Source of the DNA: Halomonas huangheensis
Lineage (GTDB): Bacteria > Pseudomonadota > Gammaproteobacteria > Pseudomonadales > Halomonadaceae
Reading direction: 5' to 3'
NCBI RefSeq assembly: GCF_001431725.1
Contig: NZ_CP013106.1
Location: 1,426,001-1,490,000, forward strand
DNA length: 64,000 bases
Shown: in pieces, positions 26,206-35,308 of the stretch
Layout of the letters: each line of letters starts with the position of its first letter
How positions within the stretch are numbered: position 1 is the stretch's first letter
Program-made: the position numbers and the translations under genes
Notes under the pieces: generated by a model
Databases searched by the model: none
What the model was told of the DNA's origin: nothing
Seen by the model: the letters and a program-made list of their open reading frames with translations, nothing else

Positions 26206-26865
26206 TCATTCTTGAGAAAAATGTTTCTTCAAGAGTGATACGGCACCTTCAGGGCTGGAAAGCACCATCTTGTTGGTCTTTTTTTCGACGGTATCCTTGG
26301 CGCAGGAAGTTGAAAAGTGTGCCAGCATATAGGCATCGCATGCAGGCATATTGGCCACGGCTTCTGCCACAAGCTGATTATGTGCTTCGACATTTCCTTC
26401 CGCCAATGCCTGTCGGCCATCTTCCACCAGTACAGTCTCAAGTGTGGCCTCCGGGATTCCCAGTTCATGCTTCATCATCTCGAACTCATCAACCATGCCC
26501 TTCACGGCAGGCTTGAAGGTGGCCACCATACCGATCTTGCGACCCTGCTCTAGCGCTAGTCTGAACATACCCTCATTGGGTTTCAGTATCGGTATGTGCT
26601 GCGCATTGGCGACTTTATCGATGGCATCACCGAAGGCCGAGCAGGTGAAGAGGATGCCATCCGCTCGGCACTTCATGGCGTAATGTGCAAGTGCTGCAAT
26701 TCTCTTTTCGAAGAAGATCTCGTCATCATGAATGCGGTTTCTGTCTTTGGACAGGGAGTCGTCCAGTAGATTCATCAGCTCCGCATCCGGCCAGCTTTCA
26801 GAAAAGGCATGATGAATAGGTTCGATGGCAAGGGGGGTTGCGTGAACCAGCGCGATCTTTTTCAT
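26206..26865 (-). CDS. Aspartate/glutamate racemase family protein
   Basis: A 219-residue protein of the Asp/Glu/hydantoin racemase fold, with the two catalytic cysteines in place: C75 in GILFTCSAFGD and C188 in AHFSTSCAKD. The family also includes arylmalonate decarboxylase and maleate isomerase. AGG precedes the start. It has its own transcription unit but shares a 25-bp upstream element with the acid-sugar operon. It may epimerise or isomerise a substrate of that pathway. Substrate unknown. Confidence 0.8.
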   Translation of the reverse strand: MKKIALVHATPLAIEPIHHAFSESWPDAELMNLLDDSLSKDRNRIHDDEIFFEKRIAALAHYAMKCRADGILFTCSAFGDAIDKVANAQHIPILKPNEGMFRLALEQGRKIGMVATFKPAVKGMVDEFEMMKHELGIPEATLETVLVEDGRQALAEGNVEAHNQLVAEAVANMPACDAYMLAHFSTSCAKDTVEKKTNKMVLSSPEGAVSLLKKHFSQE

Positions 26866-27063
26866 CGGAACCTCATGGCATATTTTCTATGTATGGGGGT
26901 AGGAGCTCGCAAGCGAAAACCTTCTTGATCCGTGTATTGCCGCTGATGCAGTGTACTGCTCTGACGTGGTCGCTGGAGATTGTCATGCTCCGAATAGGCG
27001 ACCTGCAGCATACAATTGGTGGCATGGGACATGCAGATCAAAAGTCGACAGTAGTGATGTTTA
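26866..27063. other. Leader between the racemase start and its upstream element
   Basis: About 200 bp of non-coding leader. Only the AGG-type SD next to the racemase start is recognisable. I see no repeat or alternative gene. Confidence 0.4.
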
Positions 27064-27088
27064 TTGTATATTTAATGTCAAACATACA
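27064..27088 (-). promoter_or_regulatory. 25-bp element upstream of the racemase gene (TTGTAT...TACA)
   Basis: It has the same length and end sequences as the element at 25708-25732. On the minus strand it includes TTGACA and ends in TACAAT. The -35-like and -10-like boxes are too close together to be one promoter, so an operator over a promoter is possible. The match is suggestive, not proof, of co-regulation. Confidence 0.45.
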
Positions 27089-27172
27089 TTTCGGAGCCTA
27101 CCTTAGCGCCTGTGCATGTGCAAGAAGGTGCTGCACGTACTGGTTGAGCTTGAAACATCATGACGCAGGCCC

Positions 27173-27203
27173 AGTGGGCGTTTCACTTGGGGAAACGCCC
27201 ACT
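27173..27203. terminator. 12-bp-stem hairpin downstream of cysK
   Basis: AGTGGGCGTTTC and GAAACGCCCACT form a perfect 12-bp stem with a seven-base loop, 50 bp after the cysK stop. No T run follows on either strand. It probably ends or stabilises the cysK transcript. Confidence 0.5.
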
Positions 27204-27252
27204 GTAGTTCGATGGAGTTACGTTGCGTCGCGTGTGGTGTGTAGTGCTGAGA

Positions 27253-28224
27253 CTACGGTTGGGTTTCCTGCTCACCAAACATGCCTTCGAACAAGGCTGT
27301 GCTCAGATAGCGTTCGGCGCTGTCCGGCAGAATGACCACGATGTTCTTCGAGCGGAATTCCGGTTGCTGGGAGAGGCGCACGGCAGCGACCACAGCGGCT
27401 CCGCAGGAGATACCGCCGAGGATGCCTTCTTCGCGCATCAGGCGGTGAGCCATCTCTATCGCATCTTCGTTTGATACCTGTTCGACACGATCGACCAGTG
27501 ACAGATCAAGGTTGTCGGGAACGAAGCCTGCGCCGATGCCCTGGATCTTGTGCGGCGAGGGTTTCAGTTCTTCTCCGGCCATGGCCTGAGTGATGATCGG
27601 CGAGGCGGTGGGTTCCACGGCTACTGTGGTGATCGCCTTGCCCTGGGTGTGCTTGATGTAGCGCGAAACCCCTGTCAGCGTACCGCCAGTGCCGACACCC
27701 GAGACGAAGACTTCGACTTCACCGTCGGTGTCTTCCCAGATTTCCGGACCGGTGGTGGTTTCGTGGATCTTCGGGTTGGCCGGGTTGTTGAACTGCTGAG
27801 GAAGGAAATACTTGTCTGGGTCGGACTGGGCAAGAGCCTCGGCCTCGGCGATGGCACCGGGCATGCCCTTCGCGGGCTCGGTCAAGATCAACTGCGCTCC
27901 CAATGCCTTGAGCACCTTGCGCCGCTCCAGACTCATCGACGAGGGCATGGTCAACACCAACGGATAACCACGAGCTGCTGCCACATAGGCGAGGGCGATG
28001 CCGGTGTTGCCGCTGGTCGGTTCAATGATGGTCATGCCGGGCTTGAGTTTACCGCTCTGTTCGGCGTCCCAGATCATTGCCGCACCGATCCGACACTTCA
28101 CCGAGTAGGCGGGGTTGCGCCCCTCTATCTTGGCCCAGATCGTGGCGCCGTTGTTGACACGGTTGAGGCGGACCAGCGGCGTGTTGCCGATGGAACGGGA
28201 GTTGTCATCGTGAATGCGCGCCAT
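27253..28224 (-). CDS. cysK: Cysteine synthase A
   Basis: A 323-residue CysK. The PLP lysine is K43 in [19 protein letters not shown]. The phosphate and substrate loop [20 protein letters not shown] and the [16 protein letters not shown] glycine-rich loop are present. It forms L-cysteine from O-acetylserine and sulfide. AAGGAG precedes the 28224 start. An upstream Met at 28257 has no SD. It is monocistronic and unrelated in role to the acid-catabolic neighbours. Confidence 0.95.
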   Translation of the reverse strand: MARIHDDNSRSIGNTPLVRLNRVNNGATIWAKIEGRNPAYSVKCRIGAAMIWDAEQSGKLKPGMTIIEPTSGNTGIALAYVAAARGYPLVLTMPSSMSLERRKVLKALGAQLILTEPAKGMPGAIAEAEALAQSDPDKYFLPQQFNNPANPKIHETTTGPEIWEDTDGEVEVFVSGVGTGGTLTGVSRYIKHTQGKAITTVAVEPTASPIITQAMAGEELKPSPHKIQGIGAGFVPDNLDLSLVDRVEQVSNEDAIEMAHRLMREEGILGGISCGAAVVAAVRLSQQPEFRSKNIVVILPDSAERYLSTALFEGMFGEQETQP

Positions 28225-28373
28225 ATCATGCTCCTTTCCGAAAACGGCTCGCCGCACATGCTCCAGGCAGAGGTGCGGGAGTACATAGGAATCCGGCGGT
28301 TATCATGCCTGAGTATGAGTGAGATATCCGCATTGAATCCTTGCCGGGTCGAAGGATAGAGAGTAACGGATAT

Positions 28374-28410
28374 AGCCTGGCATACCACTCGAAAGTCGGC
28401 ATGCCAGGCT
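28374..28410 (-). terminator. Hairpin after the RND permease gene
   Basis: AGCCTGGCAT and ATGCCAGGCT (10-bp stem, 17-base loop) lie just past the permease stop on the minus strand. The tail ATATCCGTTACT is only weakly T-rich. It is the likely end of the efflux operon. Confidence 0.55.
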
Positions 28411-28417
28411 TGGTGAT

Positions 28418-31400
28418 TCAGGCTGGGATTTCGACCGGCCTGGTCGCGTGGCGACGCCGTTCCACCAGGCGCCGGACTCCGACGTAGAACAGTGGCGTCA
28501 GCAGCAGGCCAAACACAGTGACGCCGATCATGCCATAGAACACCGCAACCCCCATCGCCTGTCGCATCTCGCTGCCAGCGCCGGTAGCCAGCATCAGCGG
28601 TATTACCCCGGCGGAGAAGGCGACAGAGGTCATCAGGATCGGCCGCAGGCGCAACCGGCAAGCCGTGAGCACAGCCTGTACGCGGGACTCTCCTGCGTTC
28701 TGGCGCTCGCGAGCGAACTCGACCAGCAGGATGGCGTTCTTGCATGCCAGCGCCACCAGCACGATCAGGCCGATACGGGTGAAGATGTTGTTGTCGCCCT
28801 GGCTCAACCATACACCAGCCATCGCCGACAGCAGCGTCATGGGCACGATCAGGATGATCGAGAACGGCAGAGACCAACTTTCGTACTGTGCTGCCAACAC
28901 CAGGAACACCAGCATTACCACCAGCGGGAAGATGTAGATCATGGTGTTGCCTGCCAACTCCTGCTGGTAGGTAACCTCTGTCCACTCATAGCCGATACCC
29001 TCGGGAAGCTGAGCGGCGAGAATTTCCTCGATGGCCTGTTTGGCCTGATCGCTGGAGACGCCCGGCGCCGGGGAGCCATTGATGTCGGCACTGACAAAGG
29101 TGTTGTAGTGCATGACTCGGTCAGGTCCCGTGGTTGGCATGATCGAGACAAAGCTGCCCAGCGGTATCATGCGCCCGTCACTACTGTTCACCTTGAGCTG
29201 GCGAATCGCTTCCGGATCGAGCCGCCAGTCCGCATCTGCCTGGGCGCGGACCTGGTAGGTGCGACCAAAACGGTTGATGTCATTGACATACAGCGAGCCA
29301 AGATAGATCTGCAGGGTATCGAACACGTTATCCAACGGTACACCCATCAACATCGCCTGTTCCCGGTCGACATCGATATCGAACTGGGGAACCTGGATGC
29401 GGAAGCTCGAATAGACACTCGCCAGACGCGGGTCCTGCTGGCCGGCATCCACCACCTTCTGCACGGCGCCGAACAAGCCCTCGAAGCCCAGGTTGGCACG
29501 GTCCTGAAGTTGCAGTTTGAAGCCACCGGTGGTGCCCAGCCCTAATATCGGCGGCGGTGGGAAGACCGCGACAAAGGCTTCGTCAATGGCGGAGAGGCGG
29601 CCATTGAGCTCCGCGGCAATGGCATCGGCGGAGAGCTCTGGAGATTGTCGGTCCTCGAAGTCATCCAGGGTAGTGAAGACGATACCGGAGTTCGAGGCAT
29701 TGACGAAGCCATTCACCGATAGCCCGGGAAAGGCCACCGTGTGCTCCACGCCGGGCGTATCCAGAGCAATACGTTGCACTTCATCGATGACATCGCTGGT
29801 GCGATCGAGACTGGCAGCATCGGGAAGCTGTGCCATCGCTACCAGGTATTGCTTGTCCTGGGAAGGGATAAAGCCTCCCGGCACAGCATCGAAGACCTTG
29901 ACGGTCAACAGCAGTAGCCCGAGATACACCACGCCGACGATCACGCCGAGGCGCAACAGGCGCTTGATCAGGCTGGTATAGCCGTGTGACATCGCGGAGA
30001 ACATGCGGTTGAATGGTCTGAACAGCCATTTTCCAAACAGCGCGTTGATGATGCGAGTGAACCGATCAGGCGGCGCATCATGAGCCTTGAGCAACAGCGC
30101 TGACAATGCCGGCGACAGGGTCAGAGAGTTAAAGGCGGAGATCAGCGTCGAGATGGTGATGGTCAGCGCAAACTGCTGATAGAACTGGCCGCTCAACCCG
30201 CTGATGAAGGCAGTGGGAACGAATACCGCGGTCAGCACCAGTGCAATGGCAATGATCGGGCCGGTGACCTCGGACATTGCGATACGTGTCGCGTCGAACG
30301 GTGAGTGGCCGAGTTCGATATTGCGTTCGACGTTTTCCACCACCACGATCGCATCATCGACCACGATACCTATTGCCAGTACCAGACCGAATAGTGACAG
30401 GGTATTGATCGATACCCCCAATAACTGCATGACCGCGAAGGTGCCGATCAGCGACACCGGTACCGCGATCAGCGGAATCAGTGATGCACGCCAGGTCTGC
30501 AGGAAGATCACTACGACCACTACAACCAGCATGATGGCTTCCAGCAGGGTATGGACTACCGCTTCGATGGAGCCACGTACGAACACCGTGGGGTCATAGA
30601 CGATGTCATAGCTGACGCCATCGGGGAACTGCTGTTGAGCCTCGGCCATATAGCTGCGCACAGCATCCGATAGCGCAATGGCGTTTGACCCCGGCCGCTG
30701 GAAGATCGGCATTGCCACGGCATCGAAGCCATCCAGTTGCGCACGCAGCGCGTACTGATCCGCGCCCAGTTCAACGCGTGCCACATCGCCCAGCCGAGTC
30801 ACACGGCCGTTTGGGTCGACACGAATCACGATGTCACGGAACTCCTCCGGTGTCTCGAGGCGGCCCTTGACGTTCAACAGCTGCTGGAACTGGCTGTGGT
30901 CGGCACTCGGTTGCGCCCCGAGGCTACCCGCGGCCACCTGCTGGTTCTGGGAGCGGAGTGCACTGACGACATCCGCGGCACTCAAGCCACGAGCCGCTAC
31001 GGCATCAGGGTCCAGCCATACACGCATCGCGTATTCGCCTGCACCAAACAACTGCACATCACCCACGCCGTCCAGACGAGCAATATCGTCCTGTAGGTTC
31101 AGGCGCGCGAAGTTGGACAACCACAACTGATCATAGCGCCCATCAGGTGAGGTCAGGTGGACGACCATGCTCAGATTGGGCGAGGATTTTTCCGTAGTGA
31201 CCCCCAGCGCCTGAACCTCCTGTGGTAGACGCGGCGTGGCTCTGGCAACACGGTTCTGAACATTGACCTGAGCCTGGTCCAGGTCAGTACCAAGACCAAA
31301 GGTCACGGTCAGAGTCAGGTTGCCGTCTGCTGTGGCCTGGGAGTCGAGATACAGCATACCTTCGACCCCCGTAATCTCCTGCTCCAGCGGGGTTGCCACC

Positions 31401-31585
31401 GTCCGCGCGATGACATCGGGGTTGGCACCGGGGTAGGTGGCACGCACCACGACCGTGGGAGGCACCACTTCGGGGTACTCGGATACTGGCAGCTTGATCA
31501 GTGCAAGGCTGCCGGCAACCACGATCAGGATGGAAAGGACCGCGGCGAATACCGGTCTCCGTATGAAGAAGCCCGACAGATTCAT
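28418..31585 (-). CDS. RND efflux permease (HAE1/AcrB type)
   Basis: A 1055-residue inner-membrane pump with the standard two-repeat layout: helix 1 (FAAVLSILIVVAGSLALI), a large periplasmic loop, a central helix bundle with the proton-relay GIVVDDAIVVVENVERN, a second periplasmic half and C-terminal helices (ILMTSVAFSAGVIPLMLATGAG). It overlaps the adaptor gene by 4 bases. It should export drugs or toxic hydrophobic compounds with the lipoprotein adaptor and an outer-membrane channel encoded elsewhere, as none is present here. Confidence 0.94.
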   Translation of the reverse strand: MNLSGFFIRRPVFAAVLSILIVVAGSLALIKLPVSEYPEVVPPTVVVRATYPGANPDVIARTVATPLEQEITGVEGMLYLDSQATADGNLTLTVTFGLGTDLDQAQVNVQNRVARATPRLPQEVQALGVTTEKSSPNLSMVVHLTSPDGRYDQLWLSNFARLNLQDDIARLDGVGDVQLFGAGEYAMRVWLDPDAVAARGLSAADVVSALRSQNQQVAAGSLGAQPSADHSQFQQLLNVKGRLETPEEFRDIVIRVDPNGRVTRLGDVARVELGADQYALRAQLDGFDAVAMPIFQRPGSNAIALSDAVRSYMAEAQQQFPDGVSYDIVYDPTVFVRGSIEAVVHTLLEAIMLVVVVVVIFLQTWRASLIPLIAVPVSLIGTFAVMQLLGVSINTLSLFGLVLAIGIVVDDAIVVVENVERNIELGHSPFDATRIAMSEVTGPIIAIALVLTAVFVPTAFISGLSGQFYQQFALTITISTLISAFNSLTLSPALSALLLKAHDAPPDRFTRIINALFGKWLFRPFNRMFSAMSHGYTSLIKRLLRLGVIVGVVYLGLLLLTVKVFDAVPGGFIPSQDKQYLVAMAQLPDAASLDRTSDVIDEVQRIALDTPGVEHTVAFPGLSVNGFVNASNSGIVFTTLDDFEDRQSPELSADAIAAELNGRLSAIDEAFVAVFPPPPILGLGTTGGFKLQLQDRANLGFEGLFGAVQKVVDAGQQDPRLASVYSSFRIQVPQFDIDVDREQAMLMGVPLDNVFDTLQIYLGSLYVNDINRFGRTYQVRAQADADWRLDPEAIRQLKVNSSDGRMIPLGSFVSIMPTTGPDRVMHYNTFVSADINGSPAPGVSSDQAKQAIEEILAAQLPEGIGYEWTEVTYQQELAGNTMIYIFPLVVMLVFLVLAAQYESWSLPFSIILIVPMTLLSAMAGVWLSQGDNNIFTRIGLIVLVALACKNAILLVEFARERQNAGESRVQAVLTACRLRLRPILMTSVAFSAGVIPLMLATGAGSEMRQAMGVAVFYGMIGVTVFGLLLTPLFYVGVRRLVERRRHATRPVEIPA

Positions 31586-32946
31586 GAACGTCCCCCATGG
31601 CTTGTCGCCGCAACCGCCTCATCCTGTGCCAGCGATGGAGCATCACGCAGTTGGGAAGCCAGGCGCTGGGTACGCTCTGCCAACTGGCTCAAGCTTTCAC
31701 TGTCAGGTCCGGGCACTTCGCTGGCGTCAACGGTCATGCCGGGGCGTAGCTTGGCAGGCCCTGCCGCCACGACTTGCTCACCACCCTGAAGGCCGGAGGT
31801 GATTTCACGCCAGGCGCCAAAGCGGCTCCCCACGGTGACCGGGGAGTAGTTGACCAATCCATTGTCGTCGACAGTCAGCACGAAGCGGCTATCGAGATCG
31901 GTACCTACGGCGCGATCCGGCACCAACACACCGGGTTTCTGGCGTGCAGCGGCGATGCGAAGGCGCGCGAAAGCTCCGGGACGCAACGAAGCATGATCGG
32001 CCGAGAAGCGGGCGCGAACGCGCAGGGTTCCTGTGTCGGCATCAACGCGGTTGTCGATGAAGTCCAGGCGGCCATCGAAGGCAAAGTCATCCTGTCCGGC
32101 GAGTTGCAATTCCACTGGCCAACCGGTTGTCGCGCTGAGCTGTGCAAAATCACGGTTCCAGGTGCGTTCATCGATATCGAAATAGGCATCGACCGCTGAG
32201 GTGCTGACCAGAGTGGTCAAGATGCTCTCGCCGCTGGTCACCAGATTGCCTTCGGTCAACTGGGCATTGGAAATCTGTCCACTGATCGGCGCACGCAATC
32301 GAGAGTGGTCGAGGTCGAGTCTGGCGCTATCCAACTGTGCCTCAAGGGCCAAGAGTTGAGCGCCCAGCGCACGAGAATTGCTGTGCCGTGCCTCGGCTTC
32401 CTCCCGCGACATCAAATTACGACCGACCAGTTGCGAGGCGCGGTTGGCCTCGCCCTGAGCCTGAGCCAATTCGGCACGACCGCGTTCCAGTTGGGCCTCG
32501 AGCTCGCGGATATTGGCCTCGAAGGGAGCCGGATCAAGTACGACCAGCAGGTCTCCGGCGTCGACGCTGGCGCCCTCGGTGAACATGATCTCATCGATCT
32601 GGCCACTGACGCGGGGACGAACGGTAACGCGCTCGGGAGCCTCCAGGCGAGTGGTGTACTGATGCCAGGTGGCGATGGGCTGGCGCACGGCGTCGACCAC
32701 TTCAATAACGGGAAGAGGGGCGTTGGAAGCCTGTGAGTCGTCCGCAGGGGCGCGCTGACACGCACTCAGCGCCATACCAAGCAGGGCGACGGTAGCGGCC
32801 AGTCCCCAGACTCGCCAGCGTTTGTGATGGGCTCGGCGTGATGGTGGCTGCGGTGATTGAGCTAATTGCGGTGATTGAGAAAAGGGCAATAACGATTCTG
32901 AGGGCTGCGAACTTGCCGCAGCCGCGATGATGTCTATGCTTGGCAT
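31582..32946 (-). CDS. RND efflux periplasmic adaptor (membrane fusion lipoprotein)
   Basis: A 454-residue HlyD/AcrA-type adaptor. A basic stretch and helix (WRVWGLAATVALLGMALSAC) end in a lipobox with lipidated C63. Then come the barrel-sandwich halves (VRPRVSGQIDEIMFTEGASVDAGDLLVVLDP; APISGQISNAQLTEGNLV) around an alpha-hairpin (about 145-200). The chosen start (32946) leaves an unusually long 40-residue N-region; the true start may be a non-ATG codon further in. A much longer frame to 33480 is not credible. Confidence 0.85.
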   Translation of the reverse strand: MPSIDIIAAAASSQPSESLLPFSQSPQLAQSPQPPSRRAHHKRWRVWGLAATVALLGMALSACQRAPADDSQASNAPLPVIEVVDAVRQPIATWHQYTTRLEAPERVTVRPRVSGQIDEIMFTEGASVDAGDLLVVLDPAPFEANIRELEAQLERGRAELAQAQGEANRASQLVGRNLMSREEAEARHSNSRALGAQLLALEAQLDSARLDLDHSRLRAPISGQISNAQLTEGNLVTSGESILTTLVSTSAVDAYFDIDERTWNRDFAQLSATTGWPVELQLAGQDDFAFDGRLDFIDNRVDADTGTLRVRARFSADHASLRPGAFARLRIAAARQKPGVLVPDRAVGTDLDSRFVLTVDDNGLVNYSPVTVGSRFGAWREITSGLQGGEQVVAAGPAKLRPGMTVDASEVPGPDSESLSQLAERTQRLASQLRDAPSLAQDEAVAATSHGGRS

Positions 32947-33148
32947 GGCTGCAAAGGGTCCTGATGAAGGTTGCCTGCCAGTGTAAGAGTTAAAACAAGG
33001 TTGTATTAGACCAGTCGGTCGCACATTATTGTTGCTGAAATTGCACGCAAGCTGGCGGTCGTATTGGTAGCCAGTCAGTCGCTTGAATGATGAGGACTGG
33101 CTTGTTGCTCGGGAGTGCGGCTTGCTGGAAACCACACTGGAGCCGTAT
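32947..33148. promoter_or_regulatory. Divergent promoter region between the efflux adaptor and LysR
   Basis: About 200 bp separate the two divergent starts. CCAGTCGGTCGC (near 33011) and CCAGTCAGTCGC (near 33070) are similar 12-bp direct repeats and could be LysR contacts. This is the layout expected for a LysR controlling the adjacent RND operon. Confidence 0.4.
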
Positions 33149-34177
33149 ATGGATACTCCGAGCCGTATTCTGATGCTGGTGGAAGTCGCGGAGCTGGGGA
33201 GCTTTTCTGAAGTTGCCAAGCGCCGCGAGATGGACCGATCCGTTGTTTCGAAGCACATTGCTCGGCTGGAGCAGGATCTGGGTGTCAGGCTGATCAATCG
33301 TTCCACGCGCTCGCTATCGCTGACCGAGGCCGGACAGACCATGGTCGAGCAGGGGCGAGTATTGCGCGAGTGGATACACGACACGGAAACTCTGGCCGAA
33401 AGTCTCGGGCAGGGATTGAGCGGGCGCCTGAAAATCAGTGCTCCGGGGGTATTGGGGCGCTGCATAGGCTTCAATGCCATGCGCAGCTTTCATGCTCAGT
33501 ACCCGGATGTAGAGTTTGACCTACAGCTTGAGGAGCGGCGCGTTGACTTGATCGCCGAGGGCTATGACCTGGCGTTGAGGGTAGGGGATCTGGAGGATTC
33601 CAATCTGATTGCCCAGCCGTTGGCGCTCAACCATCTGTTGATTGGTGCCAGTCCGGAATTCATTGACCGCTGTGGCGAGCCTCGAGACCTCAAGCAGTTG
33701 GCATCGCTGCCGGCGCTGACCTGGTCATCGCGTGACCTGCAGGTTGATTTCCTGCGTTATCGGGATGCCAATGGCGTCGCACAGCAACTGCGACTCAACA
33801 GTCTGGTACGCACCAGTGAAGTGGAAGTGATTCGTCGTGGCGTGCGCGCGGGCATGGGGATTGGGGTGCTGCCGGCTTTTGCCGTTGGCAACGACGTGCT
33901 CGATGGTTCGATCATACCCGTGATGACTGATCTGCCGCTGGAACCCTTTGGCGTCATCAATATGATCTATCCCCACCGTCAGGTACCGCTGCGCACGCGT
34001 CTGCTCATGGACATCATGCGCGAGATGGTGGGGTCTCCACCGATGTGGGAGCAGCGCATTCCGGGGTTCGACAGAATGTACGGCAAACACCGTGAAGCGT
34101 TTGCCGCAGCGGGCGGACCGGCCTCCGGCAGTGTGCTGGATCCGGTGCCATCAAGCCTGGTCGAAAACCTTGCGTAG
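33149..34177 (+). CDS. LysR family transcriptional regulator
   Basis: A 342-residue LysR. The winged helix starts MDTPSRILMLVEVAELGSFSEVAKRREMDRSVVSKHIARLEQDLG, then a substrate-binding-like domain (GRLKISAPGVLGRCIGFNAM; GVRAGMGIGVLPAFAV). I start at 33149, just after GGAG; a frame opening at 33083 lacks family similarity. It is divergent from the RND operon and convergent with mdaB, overlapping its 3' end by 27 bases. It may respond to a redox-active or toxic compound handled by both. Confidence 0.87.
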   Translation: MDTPSRILMLVEVAELGSFSEVAKRREMDRSVVSKHIARLEQDLGVRLINRSTRSLSLTEAGQTMVEQGRVLREWIHDTETLAESLGQGLSGRLKISAPGVLGRCIGFNAMRSFHAQYPDVEFDLQLEERRVDLIAEGYDLALRVGDLEDSNLIAQPLALNHLLIGASPEFIDRCGEPRDLKQLASLPALTWSSRDLQVDFLRYRDANGVAQQLRLNSLVRTSEVEVIRRGVRAGMGIGVLPAFAVGNDVLDGSIIPVMTDLPLEPFGVINMIYPHRQVPLRTRLLMDIMREMVGSPPMWEQRIPGFDRMYGKHREAFAAAGGPASGSVLDPVPSSLVENLA

Positions 34178-34735
34178 ATGATCACGATAGGCGGCGCAGT
34201 GAGCGTCGATGTCCGGGGCCTTGATCACATCGTTGGCGAGGAAGGTCGGCAGAGGGCTCATGCCCAGAAATTGATGGGCCTTGTGCATCGGGAAATAGAC
34301 ACCATCGACGCCTTGGCCCTCGAAGAAATTGCCGGGTTCATCGAAGGCCTCAAGGGGCGCATTCCATGTCAGTGACAGCATGTAGCTGCGGCCCTGCAGC
34401 AGGCCGCCACTGCCGTAGTGGCGTTGCGGATCGTGGCGTGACCGGCCATCGCTGGCATACAGGCGACCATGGCCTGTTGTCAGTACTTCGTCGAGATAGC
34501 GCTTGACCGTCCAGGGCGCACCCATCCACCAGCCGGGCATCTGGTGAATGATCACATCGGCCCACAGCCATTTCTCGACTTCGGTTTCCAGGTCATAGCC
34601 GTCATCGATACGGGTTTCCCGCACCTGGTGGCCCAGTTCTGCCAGTTCTCCCCGTGCAATGTCATGCAGGGTGTCGTTGTAGCGTCCGTTGGAGTGGGCA
34701 TAGGCCTTGGCGCCATTCAGCAGCAATATGTTCAT
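34151..34735 (-). CDS. mdaB: NAD(P)H-dependent quinone reductase MdaB
   Basis: A 194-residue flavodoxin-fold oxidoreductase with high visible similarity to E. coli MdaB: MNILLLNGAKAYAHSNGRYNDTL, the strongly conserved MPGWWMGAPWTVKRYLDEV, YASDGRSRHDPQRHYGSGGL and MLSLTWNAPLEAF. It reduces quinones by two electrons, avoiding semiquinones. It lies 52 bp downstream of ygiN; in E. coli the order is mdaB then ygiN, so the pair is kept but swapped. Confidence 0.92.
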   Translation of the reverse strand: MNILLLNGAKAYAHSNGRYNDTLHDIARGELAELGHQVRETRIDDGYDLETEVEKWLWADVIIHQMPGWWMGAPWTVKRYLDEVLTTGHGRLYASDGRSRHDPQRHYGSGGLLQGRSYMLSLTWNAPLEAFDEPGNFFEGQGVDGVYFPMHKAHQFLGMSPLPTFLANDVIKAPDIDAHCAAYRDHLRKVFDQA

Positions 34736-34787
34736 TCAGGTTCCTCGAGCATTCGAAAATGTGGCACGCAGTAGTGGCGCCCTGGCT

Positions 34788-35099
34788 TCAGGCCTGTGGG
34801 TCGAGCAGACGCACATCGCGCTCGACAATGACGCCCTCTACCTGACGATGGAATTCCTGCATGTGCGCTGTTTCCAGGTGACGGTGCAACGCGCCTTCGG
34901 AGGCCCAGGTTTCGAACACGGTAATGGTGTTCGGACGCGGAAGGACGTCAGCAGTGAGGCCCTGCGCGCTATCCACACAAGGGTGATAGGTAATGCAGCC
35001 GGGCTCGTCCTGTACGGTAGGTGTGACCTGTTGCAATGCCTTGAGTACCTGGTCGGTGTGTTCCGGATCAATCTTCAGCGTGGCAACGACGCACAGCAT
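34788..35099 (-). CDS. ygiN: Antibiotic biosynthesis monooxygenase family protein (YgiN-like)
   Basis: A 103-residue ABM-domain protein: MLCVVATLKIDPEHTDQVLKAL, then EPGCITYHPC and a late VFETWASEGALHRHLETAHMQEF. This matches YgiN-type quinol monooxygenases. The start at 35099 has GGGAG upstream. A long in-frame extension to 35684 is an artefact of reading through non-coding sequence. With MdaB it probably forms a quinone redox cycle. Confidence 0.85.
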   Translation of the reverse strand: MLCVVATLKIDPEHTDQVLKALQQVTPTVQDEPGCITYHPCVDSAQGLTADVLPRPNTITVFETWASEGALHRHLETAHMQEFHRQVEGVIVERDVRLLDPQA

Positions 35100-35220
35100 G
35101 ATTAGGCTCCCTGCGAATGATGGATCATTCGCTAGCTGGCTAATGAATGCGGCGAGTGTGAGGGATGCAGGAGCGGCGAAAAACCCGCCAAAGTGAAAAA
35201 CACTTTTACGCTGTTGGGGG

Positions 35221-35259
35221 GTAACTGCTGAGGGTAACTGCTGAAGGTGGCTGCTGCGG
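35221..35259. repeat. Three 13-bp tandem repeats
   Basis: GTAACTGCTGAGG, GTAACTGCTGAAG and GTGGCTGCTGCGG follow each other head-to-tail between ygiN and the tctA terminator. No function is apparent. Confidence 0.6.
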
Positions 35260-35269
35260 CACCGCAATA

Positions 35270-35300
35270 CCCGTGACCGACCGGGGCGGCCGGTCACGGG
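35270..35300 (-). terminator. Hairpin after tctA (system 3)
   Basis: CCCGTGACCG and CGGTCACGGG form a 10-bp stem, 8 bp past the tctA stop on the minus strand. The tail TATTGCGG has few T residues, but the strength and position suggest it ends the tctCBA transcript before ygiN. Confidence 0.6.
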
Positions 35301-35308
35301 AGAGAGGG

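Noticed and set aside
27550..28359. A long frame antisense to cysK
   Set aside because: The cysK reading on the opposite strand is certain, and the antisense product has no family character.
32947..33480. An N-terminal extension of the efflux adaptor
   Set aside because: It runs antisense through the LysR start region and precedes a complete lipoprotein signal; not credible.
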